Below are positions 5,348-11,763 of a DNA stretch of 16,132 bases, piece after piece. The stretch covers positions 1 through 16,132 of the forward strand of contig JACQUI010000329.1 of the NCBI GenBank assembly GCA_016210395.1, in the 5' to 3' direction. Below the pieces are notes generated by a model. The model searched no databases, had not been told where the DNA came from, and worked only from the letters and a program-made list of their open reading frames with translations. Numbering within the stretch: position 1 is the first letter of the stretch; each line of letters begins with the position of its first letter. This DNA comes from Chloroflexota bacterium. Lineage in GTDB: Bacteria > Chloroflexota > Dehalococcoidia > Lucifugimonadales > JACPCL1. The position numbers were made by a program, and so were the translations under genes.

Positions 5348-5712
5348 GCACAGTCTGCCGGGGGATACGCGGGGCGACCACCGCAGAGAACACGGTAGAA
5401 TCTATCCACGGCGCCACGCATGAGATGCTGCAAGCCATCGTGAAGGCCAATGCCTTGCGCAAAGAGGAGGTGGCCGCCGCCTTTTTTACTGCCACCCCGG
5501 ACCTGAACGCCGCCTTCCCGTCAACGGTCGCCCGGGTGTGGATGGGCTGGGAACACGTCGCCCTGGTGGACAGCCATCAGATGGAGGTCCAGGGCGCCTT
5601 GCCCAGATGCATCCGCGTCCTGCTGATGGTCAACACGGACAAGCAGCCCGAAGAGCTAGTAAACGTCTATTTGAACGGCGCGGCAAACCTGCGCGCCACA
5701 ACCCGGGCCTAA
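5344..5712 (+). CDS. aroH: chorismate mutase, AroH type
   Basis: 122 aa, monofunctional chorismate mutase of the small trimeric B. subtilis type. It converts chorismate to prephenate, the first step towards phenylalanine and tyrosine. Key blocks are GIRGATTAENT (Arg9, equivalent to the B. subtilis Arg7), SATPDLNAAFP-like TATPDLNAAFP, the Glu of MEVQGALPRCIRV and its Arg, and the VYLNGA segment. The ATG overlaps the trpA stop by four bases, and its TAA directly abuts the ribF ATG. Pairing with trpA links the tryptophan branch and the phenylalanine/tyrosine branch of chorismate use. Length is normal for the family. Confidence 0.95.
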   Translation: MSTVCRGIRGATTAENTVESIHGATHEMLQAIVKANALRKEEVAAAFFTATPDLNAAFPSTVARVWMGWEHVALVDSHQMEVQGALPRCIRVLLMVNTDKQPEELVNVYLNGAANLRATTRA

Positions 5713-6642
5713 ATGACGACACTCGATCATGAGCTGGCAGAGGCGAAGCCCACGCGGGACACCTACCTCACCATAGGCGTCTTCGATGGCGTCCACGTCG
5801 GCCACCAGCACCTGTTGCAGCTCCTGAAAGACCGGGCGGCGCTGGTCCGGTGCGCGTCGGGCGTGGTCACCTTTAGAAACCACCCCCGGTCCGTTCTCAG
5901 CCCTGGTTCGCCAATGCCCCTCCTCACGCCCATCGCAGAGCGCGTGCGCCTCTTGCGGGAGCTGGGCATCGAGGTCATCGCCCCCGTGACCTTCACCCTA
6001 GAGGTATCCCAAATCCCCGCGCGGGAGTTCGTGGGCCTGCTACAGAGCCGCCTCCGCATGCGAGGGCTGGTGATCGGGCCGGACTTCGCCCTGGGGCACA
6101 ATCGCGAAGGCACCCTGGACGTGCTGCAGGAGATGGGACGCGGCATGGGTTTCGCGGTGACGGTGGCCACGCCCTACCTTCAGGCAGGCCAACGTGTGAG
6201 CAGCACAGCAATACGCCAGGCTGTGGCAGAGGGCGACGTGACGGATGCCGCGCGCTGCCTGGGGCGCTACTATGCGCTCACAGGCGTGGTGGTGCGCGGC
6301 GAAGGGCGTGGCGGCCCCGACCTTGGTTTCCCTACCGCCAACCTCCAGCCCGACGCCGATGCCGTCCTCCCTGCCGACGGCATCTACGTCGCGTGGGCGC
6401 ATGTGGGCGAACGGCGGTACGGGTCTGCGGTCAGCGTAGGCGTGCGTCCCACGTTTGGACAGGGCAACGCCCGCACGGTGGAGGCGTTCCTCCTGGACTT
6501 CCGTGGCGACCTGTACGGGCAAACGGTCCGACTGGAGTTCGTCCAACGCCTGCGTCCGGAGAAGGCGTTCGCCGGCATCGAGGCGCTGAAGCTGCAGATA
6601 TCGCTGGACGTGGAAGAGGCGCGGCGGGTCCTGGGCGTGTAG
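5713..6642 (+). CDS. ribF: bifunctional riboflavin kinase / FAD synthetase
   Basis: 309 aa, phosphorylates riboflavin to FMN and adenylates FMN to FAD. The N-terminal nucleotidyltransferase domain (about 15-180) has GVFDGVHVGHQ, TFRNHP, the DFALG segment and VSSTAIR. The C-terminal kinase domain (about 185-305) has GRGGPDLGFPTANL, DGIYVAW, GVRPTFGQG and the catalytic Glu of VEAFLLDF. The ATG follows the aroH stop with no gap; there is no strong ribosome-binding site, so translation probably depends on aroH. The first 15 residues are a slightly long, poorly conserved extension; an internal start is possible but no better one is visible. Confidence 0.96.
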   Translation: MTTLDHELAEAKPTRDTYLTIGVFDGVHVGHQHLLQLLKDRAALVRCASGVVTFRNHPRSVLSPGSPMPLLTPIAERVRLLRELGIEVIAPVTFTLEVSQIPAREFVGLLQSRLRMRGLVIGPDFALGHNREGTLDVLQEMGRGMGFAVTVATPYLQAGQRVSSTAIRQAVAEGDVTDAARCLGRYYALTGVVVRGEGRGGPDLGFPTANLQPDADAVLPADGIYVAWAHVGERRYGSAVSVGVRPTFGQGNARTVEAFLLDFRGDLYGQTVRLEFVQRLRPEKAFAGIEALKLQISLDVEEARRVLGV

Positions 6643-6672
6643 CCGCCTCCGCCGCGCTCAGCTCTATCCCGC

Positions 6673-6702
6673 CGTAGGGGCACGACATATCGTGCCCCTA
6701 CG
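6673..6702. repeat. palindromic repeat (copy B), possible terminator of ribF
   Basis: Thirteen-base arms CGTAGGGGCACGA and TCGTGCCCCTACG enclose CATA. The inner 28 bp equal copy A (1564-1591) except for one base of the central four (CATA against TATA). It lies 31 nt after the ribF stop and is followed by TTT on the plus strand, so it may end that transcript. The remaining gap to 6819 shows no gene and no convincing promoter. Confidence 0.85.
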
Positions 6703-6819
6703 TTTGGCTGCGAGATGCACCAGCACCGAAGGGACAGGCACAGGATGCCGCGACCTCAGTAGGAAAAGGGCTCCCCTTCTGCTAGCATAAGAGGCGTATT
6801 CCCCCAACGAGAAAAAGGT

Positions 6820-7569
6820 ATGTCCCTGACATTTGAGATGGGTAGCCCAGACCAGCCCAGGGGCCACGCGCTCCTCTACTACCGTTCCGGAAGCAGCCTG
6901 GCGGCAACCTATCTGGTGGTGCTGCCGTTCCTTGTGGACTTCGCAAAGTACGTTCCGCCAGTCCTGGCAAGCCAGATACGCATGACCAGCCTCGAGCAGT
7001 TCTCGGCATTCGCAATGCCGCCCGTGCCCGAGGCCGTTGAGGCCTACGCCACCCTGGAAAACATGGCCCAGCGCAGGGGGGACGACCTTGTCTTCGGCGG
7101 CACTGTACCTGAGAACAACTTCCTGGAGTCGGCCCAGCGGGTCAACGACGACGTGCAGGAGTACGCCTCGCTGTACCAGAAAGGCGCCAAGACCCTGGAC
7201 GCTCCGAAAGAAGGGCCGCCATCGGAGACCGCCTCCGACCTCAGCGTCAGCGACGTCATGTTCTCGCTGATGACAGACAAGGATCGCCTTCAGGAGCTGT
7301 CGAAGCTGGTGGGCAAGCTGCGGTTCGCGGTGGAGGGCAGGGACAGCAACCTGATGGCCGAGACGGAAGCCGAGATGCAGGGCATCGCCCGGCACCTGCC
7401 GGACACCTATCACGTGGCCAGGCTCATTGCCGCAGGACGGCAGCGCCGTCCCGAAGGGGCGAAGCTGGCCCAACTCTACCTGGAGCGCTGCTACAAGCTG
7501 GCCGACGGCGACGTCGAAGGGCTGGCAAAGGTGGAAGAGGAGATCCGCAAGACGGAGGCAGCCGCGTGA
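6820..7569 (+). CDS. conserved-looking protein of unknown function
   Basis: 249 aa, not recognised. ATG 6820 has an AAAGG stretch just upstream. The N-terminal third has the beta-like segment GHALLYYRSGSSLAATYLVVLPFLVDFAKYVPP shortened here to its ends GHALLYYR and VDFAKYVPP, with a hydrophobic stretch that looks more like a buried core than a membrane helix. A middle, polar linker (about 120-145, PKEGPPSETASDLS) is followed by a charged helical C-terminal half (DKDRLQELSKLVGKLRF; LAQLYLERCYKLADGDVEGLAKVEEEIRKTE). It is probably cytoplasmic. Its stop overlaps the GTG of the AlaX-type gene (GTGA), so the two are translated together, hinting at a shared role that I cannot name. Confidence 0.7.
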   Translation: MSLTFEMGSPDQPRGHALLYYRSGSSLAATYLVVLPFLVDFAKYVPPVLASQIRMTSLEQFSAFAMPPVPEAVEAYATLENMAQRRGDDLVFGGTVPENNFLESAQRVNDDVQEYASLYQKGAKTLDAPKEGPPSETASDLSVSDVMFSLMTDKDRLQELSKLVGKLRFAVEGRDSNLMAETEAEMQGIARHLPDTYHVARLIAAGRQRRPEGAKLAQLYLERCYKLADGDVEGLAKVEEEIRKTEAAA

Positions 7570-8273
7570 CCGACGCTCTGTACCACCGGGACAGCTACCT
7601 GAAAGAGTTCAACGCGGTCGTGACAGAGGCCGTGGGCAACGGCATCGTCCTTGACTGCACCGCATTCTATCCTGGCGGCGGCGGCCAGCCGTACGACACC
7701 GGCGTCTTGCGGGCCGGCGGCGCGGAGATGAAGGTCACGCGCGTCAGCCGCAAGGACGGCAAGCTGGTGCACGAGGTGGAAGGGCCGCCCCCATCGGCAG
7801 GGACAACGGTCGCCGGCATCCTGGACTGGGACCGCCGCTACAAGCTGATGCGCACGCACACGGCGCTCCACATCCTGTGCGGCGTCGTCTGGCGGGACTT
7901 CGGCGCACTGGTGACCGGCGGCGACATGCAGCCCTTGCAGGCCCGCATGGACTTCGAGCTGGAGAACATGAGCGCCACCTTCGCCAAGGAGATGGAGGAG
8001 CGGGTGAACCGGGAGGTCGCGGCGGCGCACCCCGTTGTGGCCGACATCCTGCCACGGGACGAGGCGTTCAAGAACCCGGACCTCATCCGCACCAAGATCA
8101 ACCTCCTGCCTCCAGGCATCCAGGAGGTGCGCGTCGTGGACATCCAGGGACTGGACCTGCAGGCGGACGGCGGCACCCACGTGGCGAACACGCGGGAGGT
8201 GGGGCGCATCCGGGTGGTGGGCCACGAGAGCAAGGGCCGCATCAACAAGCGCCTGCGCATCCAGGTGGAGTGA
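7566..8273 (+). CDS. AlaX-type alanyl-tRNA editing protein
   Basis: 235 aa, resembles the editing and C-terminal part of alanyl-tRNA synthetase. It should hydrolyse mischarged Ser-tRNA(Ala) or Gly-tRNA(Ala). The N-terminal barrel domain (about 1-88) has FYPGGGGQPYDTG. The editing domain has the zinc-binding HTALH (His98, His102) and the later GGTHV (His205). The usual cysteine of CGGTHV is replaced by Asp201 (ADGGTHV), so the metal site differs from the textbook version. GTG 7566 overlaps the upstream stop. It ends at TGA 8271-8273, with no synthetase body attached, as expected for a free-standing AlaX. Confidence 0.9.
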   Translation: MTDALYHRDSYLKEFNAVVTEAVGNGIVLDCTAFYPGGGGQPYDTGVLRAGGAEMKVTRVSRKDGKLVHEVEGPPPSAGTTVAGILDWDRRYKLMRTHTALHILCGVVWRDFGALVTGGDMQPLQARMDFELENMSATFAKEMEERVNREVAAAHPVVADILPRDEAFKNPDLIRTKINLLPPGIQEVRVVDIQGLDLQADGGTHVANTREVGRIRVVGHESKGRINKRLRIQVE

Positions 8274-8334
8274 TGTCCGCCACGGACCGGTCATGCCCTG
8301 ATCCTCCCAGGGGAGCATTAGCCCCATTTCTGCG

Positions 8335-9225
8335 TTGAACGAGCTACGGGAACGCCGCCTGTACCTCGGCCTGACCGCCGGCGTCTTTGCCGTGTCCCTG
8401 GCGGCCGTGTTCATCCGCTTGGCAGGGGAAGCGCCGCCCCTTGCCATCGCCGCGTACCGCATGAGCCTTGGCGCTGCAGCCATGTCGCTCTTTGCCTTCG
8501 GGAGGCAGGCGACGGGTGGCGCGCCACCCCTGCGCGGCCTCGCGCGCCGCGACCTGCCGCTCATCGGAGTCTCCGCGCTGTGCCTGGCCCTCCACTTCTG
8601 GACATGGATTGTCTCCCTGGAGCATACCTCGGTCGCCAGCTCGGTCGTGCTGGTCACCGCCAGCCCCCTTATCACTGCCGTAGCGTCCCGCGCGCTCTTC
8701 GGCGAGGCGATTCATACCAGGACGCTGGTGGGCATCGGCGTGGGGCTGGCTGGCGGCGTGCTGCTGGCTGCGGGCGACGCGGGCGACGGCTCGGAGCTGT
8801 TCGGCGACGCCATGGCGTTCCTGGGGGCTATCGCAGTCGTTGGCTACATGCTGGCGGGGCGCAGGCTGCGGACGCGGCTGCCGGCCACAACCTACAACCT
8901 GTCAGTGTACACAGTGGCGGCAGTCCTGCTGTGGGCGCTGGCGCTGGGGTTCGGGGCGCAGCTTGAGGGCTTCCGGGTGGACACGTACCTGTGGCTGGCG
9001 GTGACGGCCATCGTTCCCCAGGCCATCGGCCACTCGCTGCTGAACTGGTCGCTGGGGCACGTGACAGCCACGGCTGTAACGGTGGCGGTGATGGCGGAGC
9101 CGGTTATCGCCACAATAGTTGCCATCCCCGTCCTGGGGGAGCAACCGCCGCTGACCAGCGTGGCAGGCGGTGCGCTGGTCCTGGCGGGGATCTTCGTTGC
9201 GATGCGGAAGGCGCCGGGCGGCTAG
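8335..9225 (+). CDS. EamA/DMT-family membrane transporter
   Basis: 296 aa with about ten hydrophobic helices arranged as two EamA repeats (about 10-145 and 160-290). Typical signs are FIRLAGEAPPLAIAAYR in the first repeat, LEHTSVASSVVLVTASPLITAV, and in the second repeat GHVTATAVTVAVMAEPVIATI with LGEQPP. The family exports or imports small metabolites such as amino acids or nucleotide precursors; the substrate cannot be read from sequence. The start is uncertain: TTG 8335 is the best in-frame choice but has no ribosome-binding site at normal distance. It follows the AlaX-type gene by 61 nt and may share its transcript. Confidence 0.87.
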   Translation: MNELRERRLYLGLTAGVFAVSLAAVFIRLAGEAPPLAIAAYRMSLGAAAMSLFAFGRQATGGAPPLRGLARRDLPLIGVSALCLALHFWTWIVSLEHTSVASSVVLVTASPLITAVASRALFGEAIHTRTLVGIGVGLAGGVLLAAGDAGDGSELFGDAMAFLGAIAVVGYMLAGRRLRTRLPATTYNLSVYTVAAVLLWALALGFGAQLEGFRVDTYLWLAVTAIVPQAIGHSLLNWSLGHVTATAVTVAVMAEPVIATIVAIPVLGEQPPLTSVAGGALVLAGIFVAMRKAPGG

Positions 9226-9259
9226 GCTACATCGTTCGTCACATTTCTCCCCACCCATC

Positions 9260-10069
9260 TCAGGGTGACACGGGCGTCCGCAGCATCCAGAAGTGGTCTA
9301 GCGGGCCATGCCCGTGGCCGATCTCCAGGCCGGCCTTGATGGCGCTTGTGACGTAGGCCTTGGCCCCGGCGACGGCGTCAACTACAGGCAGGCCCTTGGC
9401 AAGGCCGGCGGCGATGGCAGAGGCGAAGGTGCAGCCGGTGCCGTGGGTGTTTTTCGTAGGGAAGCGCTCCGACGTGAACTCCTGAAAGCCGTGGCCATCG
9501 TAGAGGGTGTCCACCGCGTCTTTGCCCTCCAGATGCCCGCCTTTCACCACCACGTTCTTCGGCCCCAGGGCAGCGATGCGCCTGGCCGCCTCGCGGACAT
9601 CGGTCATGGTGCGGATGGTCATGCCTGCCAGCACCTCCGCTTCGGGCGTGTTAGGGGTGACGACGGTGGCCAGGGGCAGCAGAATGGCGCGCAGTGCATC
9701 CACAGCCTCCTCCTGCAGCAGGCGGTCGCCGCCCTTGGCCACCATGACCGGGTCCACCACCAGGCGGGCGACGCGGTGGCGCTTCAGCTCACGGGCGACG
9801 ACGTTGATGACGGGCGAGGATGCCAACATGCCCGTCTTCACGGCGTCCGCGCCGATGTCCGTGATGATAGCCTCGATCTGGGCGGCGATGACATCCGTCG
9901 GGACCTCGTGGATGGCGGTGACGCCCAGGGTGTTTTGCGCCGTGATGGCGGTGAGGGCGGAAGCGCCGTAGACGCCTAGGGCCGCGAAGGTCTTGAGGTC
10001 AGCCTGGATGCCTGCGCCGCCGCCGGAATCGGACCCGGCGATGGTTACGGCAACGGGCAGCGTGGGCAT
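9260..10069 (-). CDS. thiD: hydroxymethylpyrimidine/phosphomethylpyrimidine kinase
   Basis: 269 aa ribokinase-fold enzyme that phosphorylates HMP and then HMP-P to HMP-PP for thiamine synthesis. Diagnostic blocks are TIAGSDSGGGAGIQADLKTF at the N-terminus, GVYGASALTAITAQNT, VKTGMLAS, VDPVMVAKGG, TPNTPEAEVLAG, VVKGGH and the anion-hole segment THGTGCTFASAIAAGL with Cys213, the same number as in E. coli ThiD. ATG 10069 has AGGAGG five nt upstream. Length is normal. No thi-box (TPP riboswitch) is visible in the 10070-10226 region, and no other thiamine genes are near. It is convergent with the EamA gene and divergent from the TetR gene. Confidence 0.97.
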   Translation of the reverse strand: MPTLPVAVTIAGSDSGGGAGIQADLKTFAALGVYGASALTAITAQNTLGVTAIHEVPTDVIAAQIEAIITDIGADAVKTGMLASSPVINVVARELKRHRVARLVVDPVMVAKGGDRLLQEEAVDALRAILLPLATVVTPNTPEAEVLAGMTIRTMTDVREAARRIAALGPKNVVVKGGHLEGKDAVDTLYDGHGFQEFTSERFPTKNTHGTGCTFASAIAAGLAKGLPVVDAVAGAKAYVTSAIKAGLEIGHGHGPLDHFWMLRTPVSP

Positions 10070-10137
10070 GGCGGCCTCCTAGCGATTGGCGGGGAATGGC
10101 TATAGCATAGCTTGCAGGGCGACGGCGCGCCACTGCC

Positions 10138-10167
10138 TTGACCAATCGAGGTTCCGCCTGCTAGTAT
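10138..10167 (+). promoter_or_regulatory. candidate promoter of the TetR-efflux operon
   Basis: TTGACC (10138-10143) and TAGTAT (10162-10167) are 18 nt apart, matching consensus at 5/6 and 4/6. The start would fall near 10174, just upstream of the palindrome at 10189-10198 and about 50 nt before the TetR ATG. Confidence 0.5.
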
Positions 10168-10188
10168 ATGGCCGCCCATTTAGGTGAC

Positions 10189-10198
10189 TGAACGTTCA
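10189..10198. promoter_or_regulatory. candidate TetR operator
   Basis: TGAACGTTCA is a perfect 10-bp palindrome, and the flanks extend it imperfectly (GTGACTGAAC against the complement of GTTCATTCCA). Such sites are typical for AcrR-like TetR regulators. It lies just after the predicted promoter, where a bound repressor would block transcription of its own operon. Confidence 0.6.
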
Positions 10199-10226
10199 TT
10201 CCACATGAAGGCGAGGAAGACGGCTC

Positions 10227-10862
10227 ATGGCAGACGCTGCCCGCGCTGCATTCACCGACGCCCGTCGCAGCCAGATCCTGGATGCGGCGGCGCGGTGCTT
10301 CGCCCAGAACGGCTTCCACAAGACCGCGGTGCACGACATCGCGCGAGAGGCGGGGCTCAGCCCCGGGGCGGTGTACATCTACTTCGCCAGCAAGGACCAG
10401 GTCATCGAGTCCATGCTGGAGCAGGTGCGCCAGGGCTATCAGGAGGTCCTGGACGCCGCCCGCCGGCAGCAGGGGCCCGTCCTGGATGCCCTCCTGGGTC
10501 TGGCAGAGGCGCTCTTCGCCCCCCTTTCCGATGAAGGGTTCCAGTGTCAGACGAACCTCCGTGTCCAACTGTGGGCGGAAGCGCTGCGCAACCAGGGGCT
10601 GCGCCAGGCGTACGTCGCCCTCATGGACAGCGCGCGCAGCCCTGTCAGCGAGCTCGTGCGGAGGGGCCAGCAGCGGGGGGAGCTGGACCCGGGCATTGAT
10701 GCCGACGCCATTGCCATGACGTTCATTGCCCTGTTCCAGGGGAGCGTCCTGCACAGGGCTCTCTACGACGAGATAGATGTTCCCAGCTACCTTCAGACAG
10801 TAAAGGCACTGGTGACTCGCCTGGCCGTCCCTCCAGTCCAGGCCGCGCCCACAGGCCACTAG
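10227..10862 (+). CDS. TetR/AcrR-family transcriptional repressor
   Basis: 211 aa. The N-terminal helix-turn-helix (about 13-60) has RSQILDAAARCFAQNGFHKT and VHDIAREAGLSPGAVYIYF followed by SKDQVI, the standard TetR pattern. The C-terminal helical ligand domain is divergent, as is usual, so the inducer cannot be told; a drug or lipid-like compound is likely given the exporter genes behind it. ATG 10227 follows a weak purine-rich stretch. It is the first gene of a same-strand set with the ABC ATPase (27 nt gap), the RND permease and the FtsX-type permease, and probably represses all of them. Confidence 0.93.
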   Translation: MADAARAAFTDARRSQILDAAARCFAQNGFHKTAVHDIAREAGLSPGAVYIYFASKDQVIESMLEQVRQGYQEVLDAARRQQGPVLDALLGLAEALFAPLSDEGFQCQTNLRVQLWAEALRNQGLRQAYVALMDSARSPVSELVRRGQQRGELDPGIDADAIAMTFIALFQGSVLHRALYDEIDVPSYLQTVKALVTRLAVPPVQAAPTGH

Positions 10863-10889
10863 AGAATCTTCAGAAAGGACAGCCTTTCC

Positions 10890-11648
10890 ATGAGCCAGTC
10901 CCGTCCGATCGCCACGCCCCAAGTCCACTCCAACGGCCACATGTATGGCCCGCCCATCATCGTCGCCTCAAAGGTTGAGAAAACCTACAACACAGGCAAG
11001 GTAACGGTGCGCGCCCTCAAGGGCATTGACCTGAAGATCCTGGAGGGCGAGATGGTGGCGATCATGGGGCCTTCCGGGTGCGGCAAGACGACGCTCCTGA
11101 ACGTCCTGTCCGGCCTGGACGATGTGACAGCCGGAGAGGTGGTCATTGCCGGCAGCCCGCTGCACGCCATGAAGGACAAGAAGCGGACGCTGTTCCGCGC
11201 AGAGAAGATGGGGTTTGTCTTTCAGGCCTTCAACCTGCTGCCGGTGCTGAGCGCAGCAGAGAACGTCGAGCTGCCTCTGCTTGTCTCCGGCGTGAAGCCA
11301 GGCCTGGCCCGCCGCAAGGCGCAAGAGGCCCTGGAGATGGTGGGACTGGCGTCTGAGGTCAGCAAGCGTCCCGCGGAGATGTCCGGCGGCCAGCAGCAGC
11401 GCGTGACCATCGCCAGGGCGCTGGTGAACAAGCCGGCGATTGTCTGGGCGGACGAGCCTACCGGGAACCTGGACAGCGAAACGTCCGGCGCCATCATGGA
11501 CCTGCTGTGCAAGCTGAATGCGGAGTCCGTGCAGACCTTCGTCATCGTTTCCCACGACCTGTCGGTTGCTATGAAAGCCCACCGCATCGTGCACATGCGA
11601 GACGGCCTGATCGAGAGCGACCGCCCGGTGCCGGTGGCAGGCAAGTAG
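10890..11648 (+). CDS. ABC transporter ATP-binding protein, MacB/LolD type
   Basis: 252 aa ATPase. Walker A GPSGCGKTT (60-68), Q-loop Gln112 in FVFQAFNLLPVLSAAENVELPL, signature MSGGQQQRV (from Ser165), Walker B IVWADEP with Glu189 and the TGNLDS D-loop, H-loop His222 in VSHD. The NLLPVLSAAENVELPL and DEPTGNLDS wording is that of the MacB/LolD/FtsE-like group, whose permeases are FtsX type; the matching permease is probably the gene at 14337. A 20-residue polar N-terminal extension precedes the domain. ATG 10890 has AAAGGA ten nt upstream, and GAAAGG/CCTTTC (10873-10888) can form a hairpin that hides this site, a possible translational brake. Confidence 0.95.
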   Translation: MSQSRPIATPQVHSNGHMYGPPIIVASKVEKTYNTGKVTVRALKGIDLKILEGEMVAIMGPSGCGKTTLLNVLSGLDDVTAGEVVIAGSPLHAMKDKKRTLFRAEKMGFVFQAFNLLPVLSAAENVELPLLVSGVKPGLARRKAQEALEMVGLASEVSKRPAEMSGGQQQRVTIARALVNKPAIVWADEPTGNLDSETSGAIMDLLCKLNAESVQTFVIVSHDLSVAMKAHRIVHMRDGLIESDRPVPVAGK

Positions 11649-11661
11649 CCGGGAGAATGCG

Positions 11662-11700
11662 AAGGACCAGGCCGTCCTTGCGCCCCGATGCACCGGGGCG
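11662..11700 (+). repeat. two adjacent hairpins between the ATPase and RND genes
   Basis: AAGGAC/GTCCTT (11662-11679, 6 bp) and CGCCCCG/CGGGGCG (11681-11700, 7 bp) follow the ATPase stop. Neither has a T-tract, so full termination is doubtful. They may act as processing or stability elements that set different levels for the two genes. The rest of 11649-11763 shows only the RND ribosome-binding site. Confidence 0.5.
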
Positions 11701-11763
11701 AGGGATTCCTTGCCGGGGTTGAGGAGAGACCGTTCAATCTAATCCAAGCACCAGGGAGCACCC

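Noticed and set aside
7491..8675. 394-codon antisense frame across the AlaX-type and EamA genes
   Set aside because: It crosses two well-supported sense genes and shows no protein family signal.
10070..10226. TPP riboswitch upstream of thiD
   Set aside because: No CTGAGA or ACCTGA-type thi-box elements are visible in the 5' region on the minus strand.
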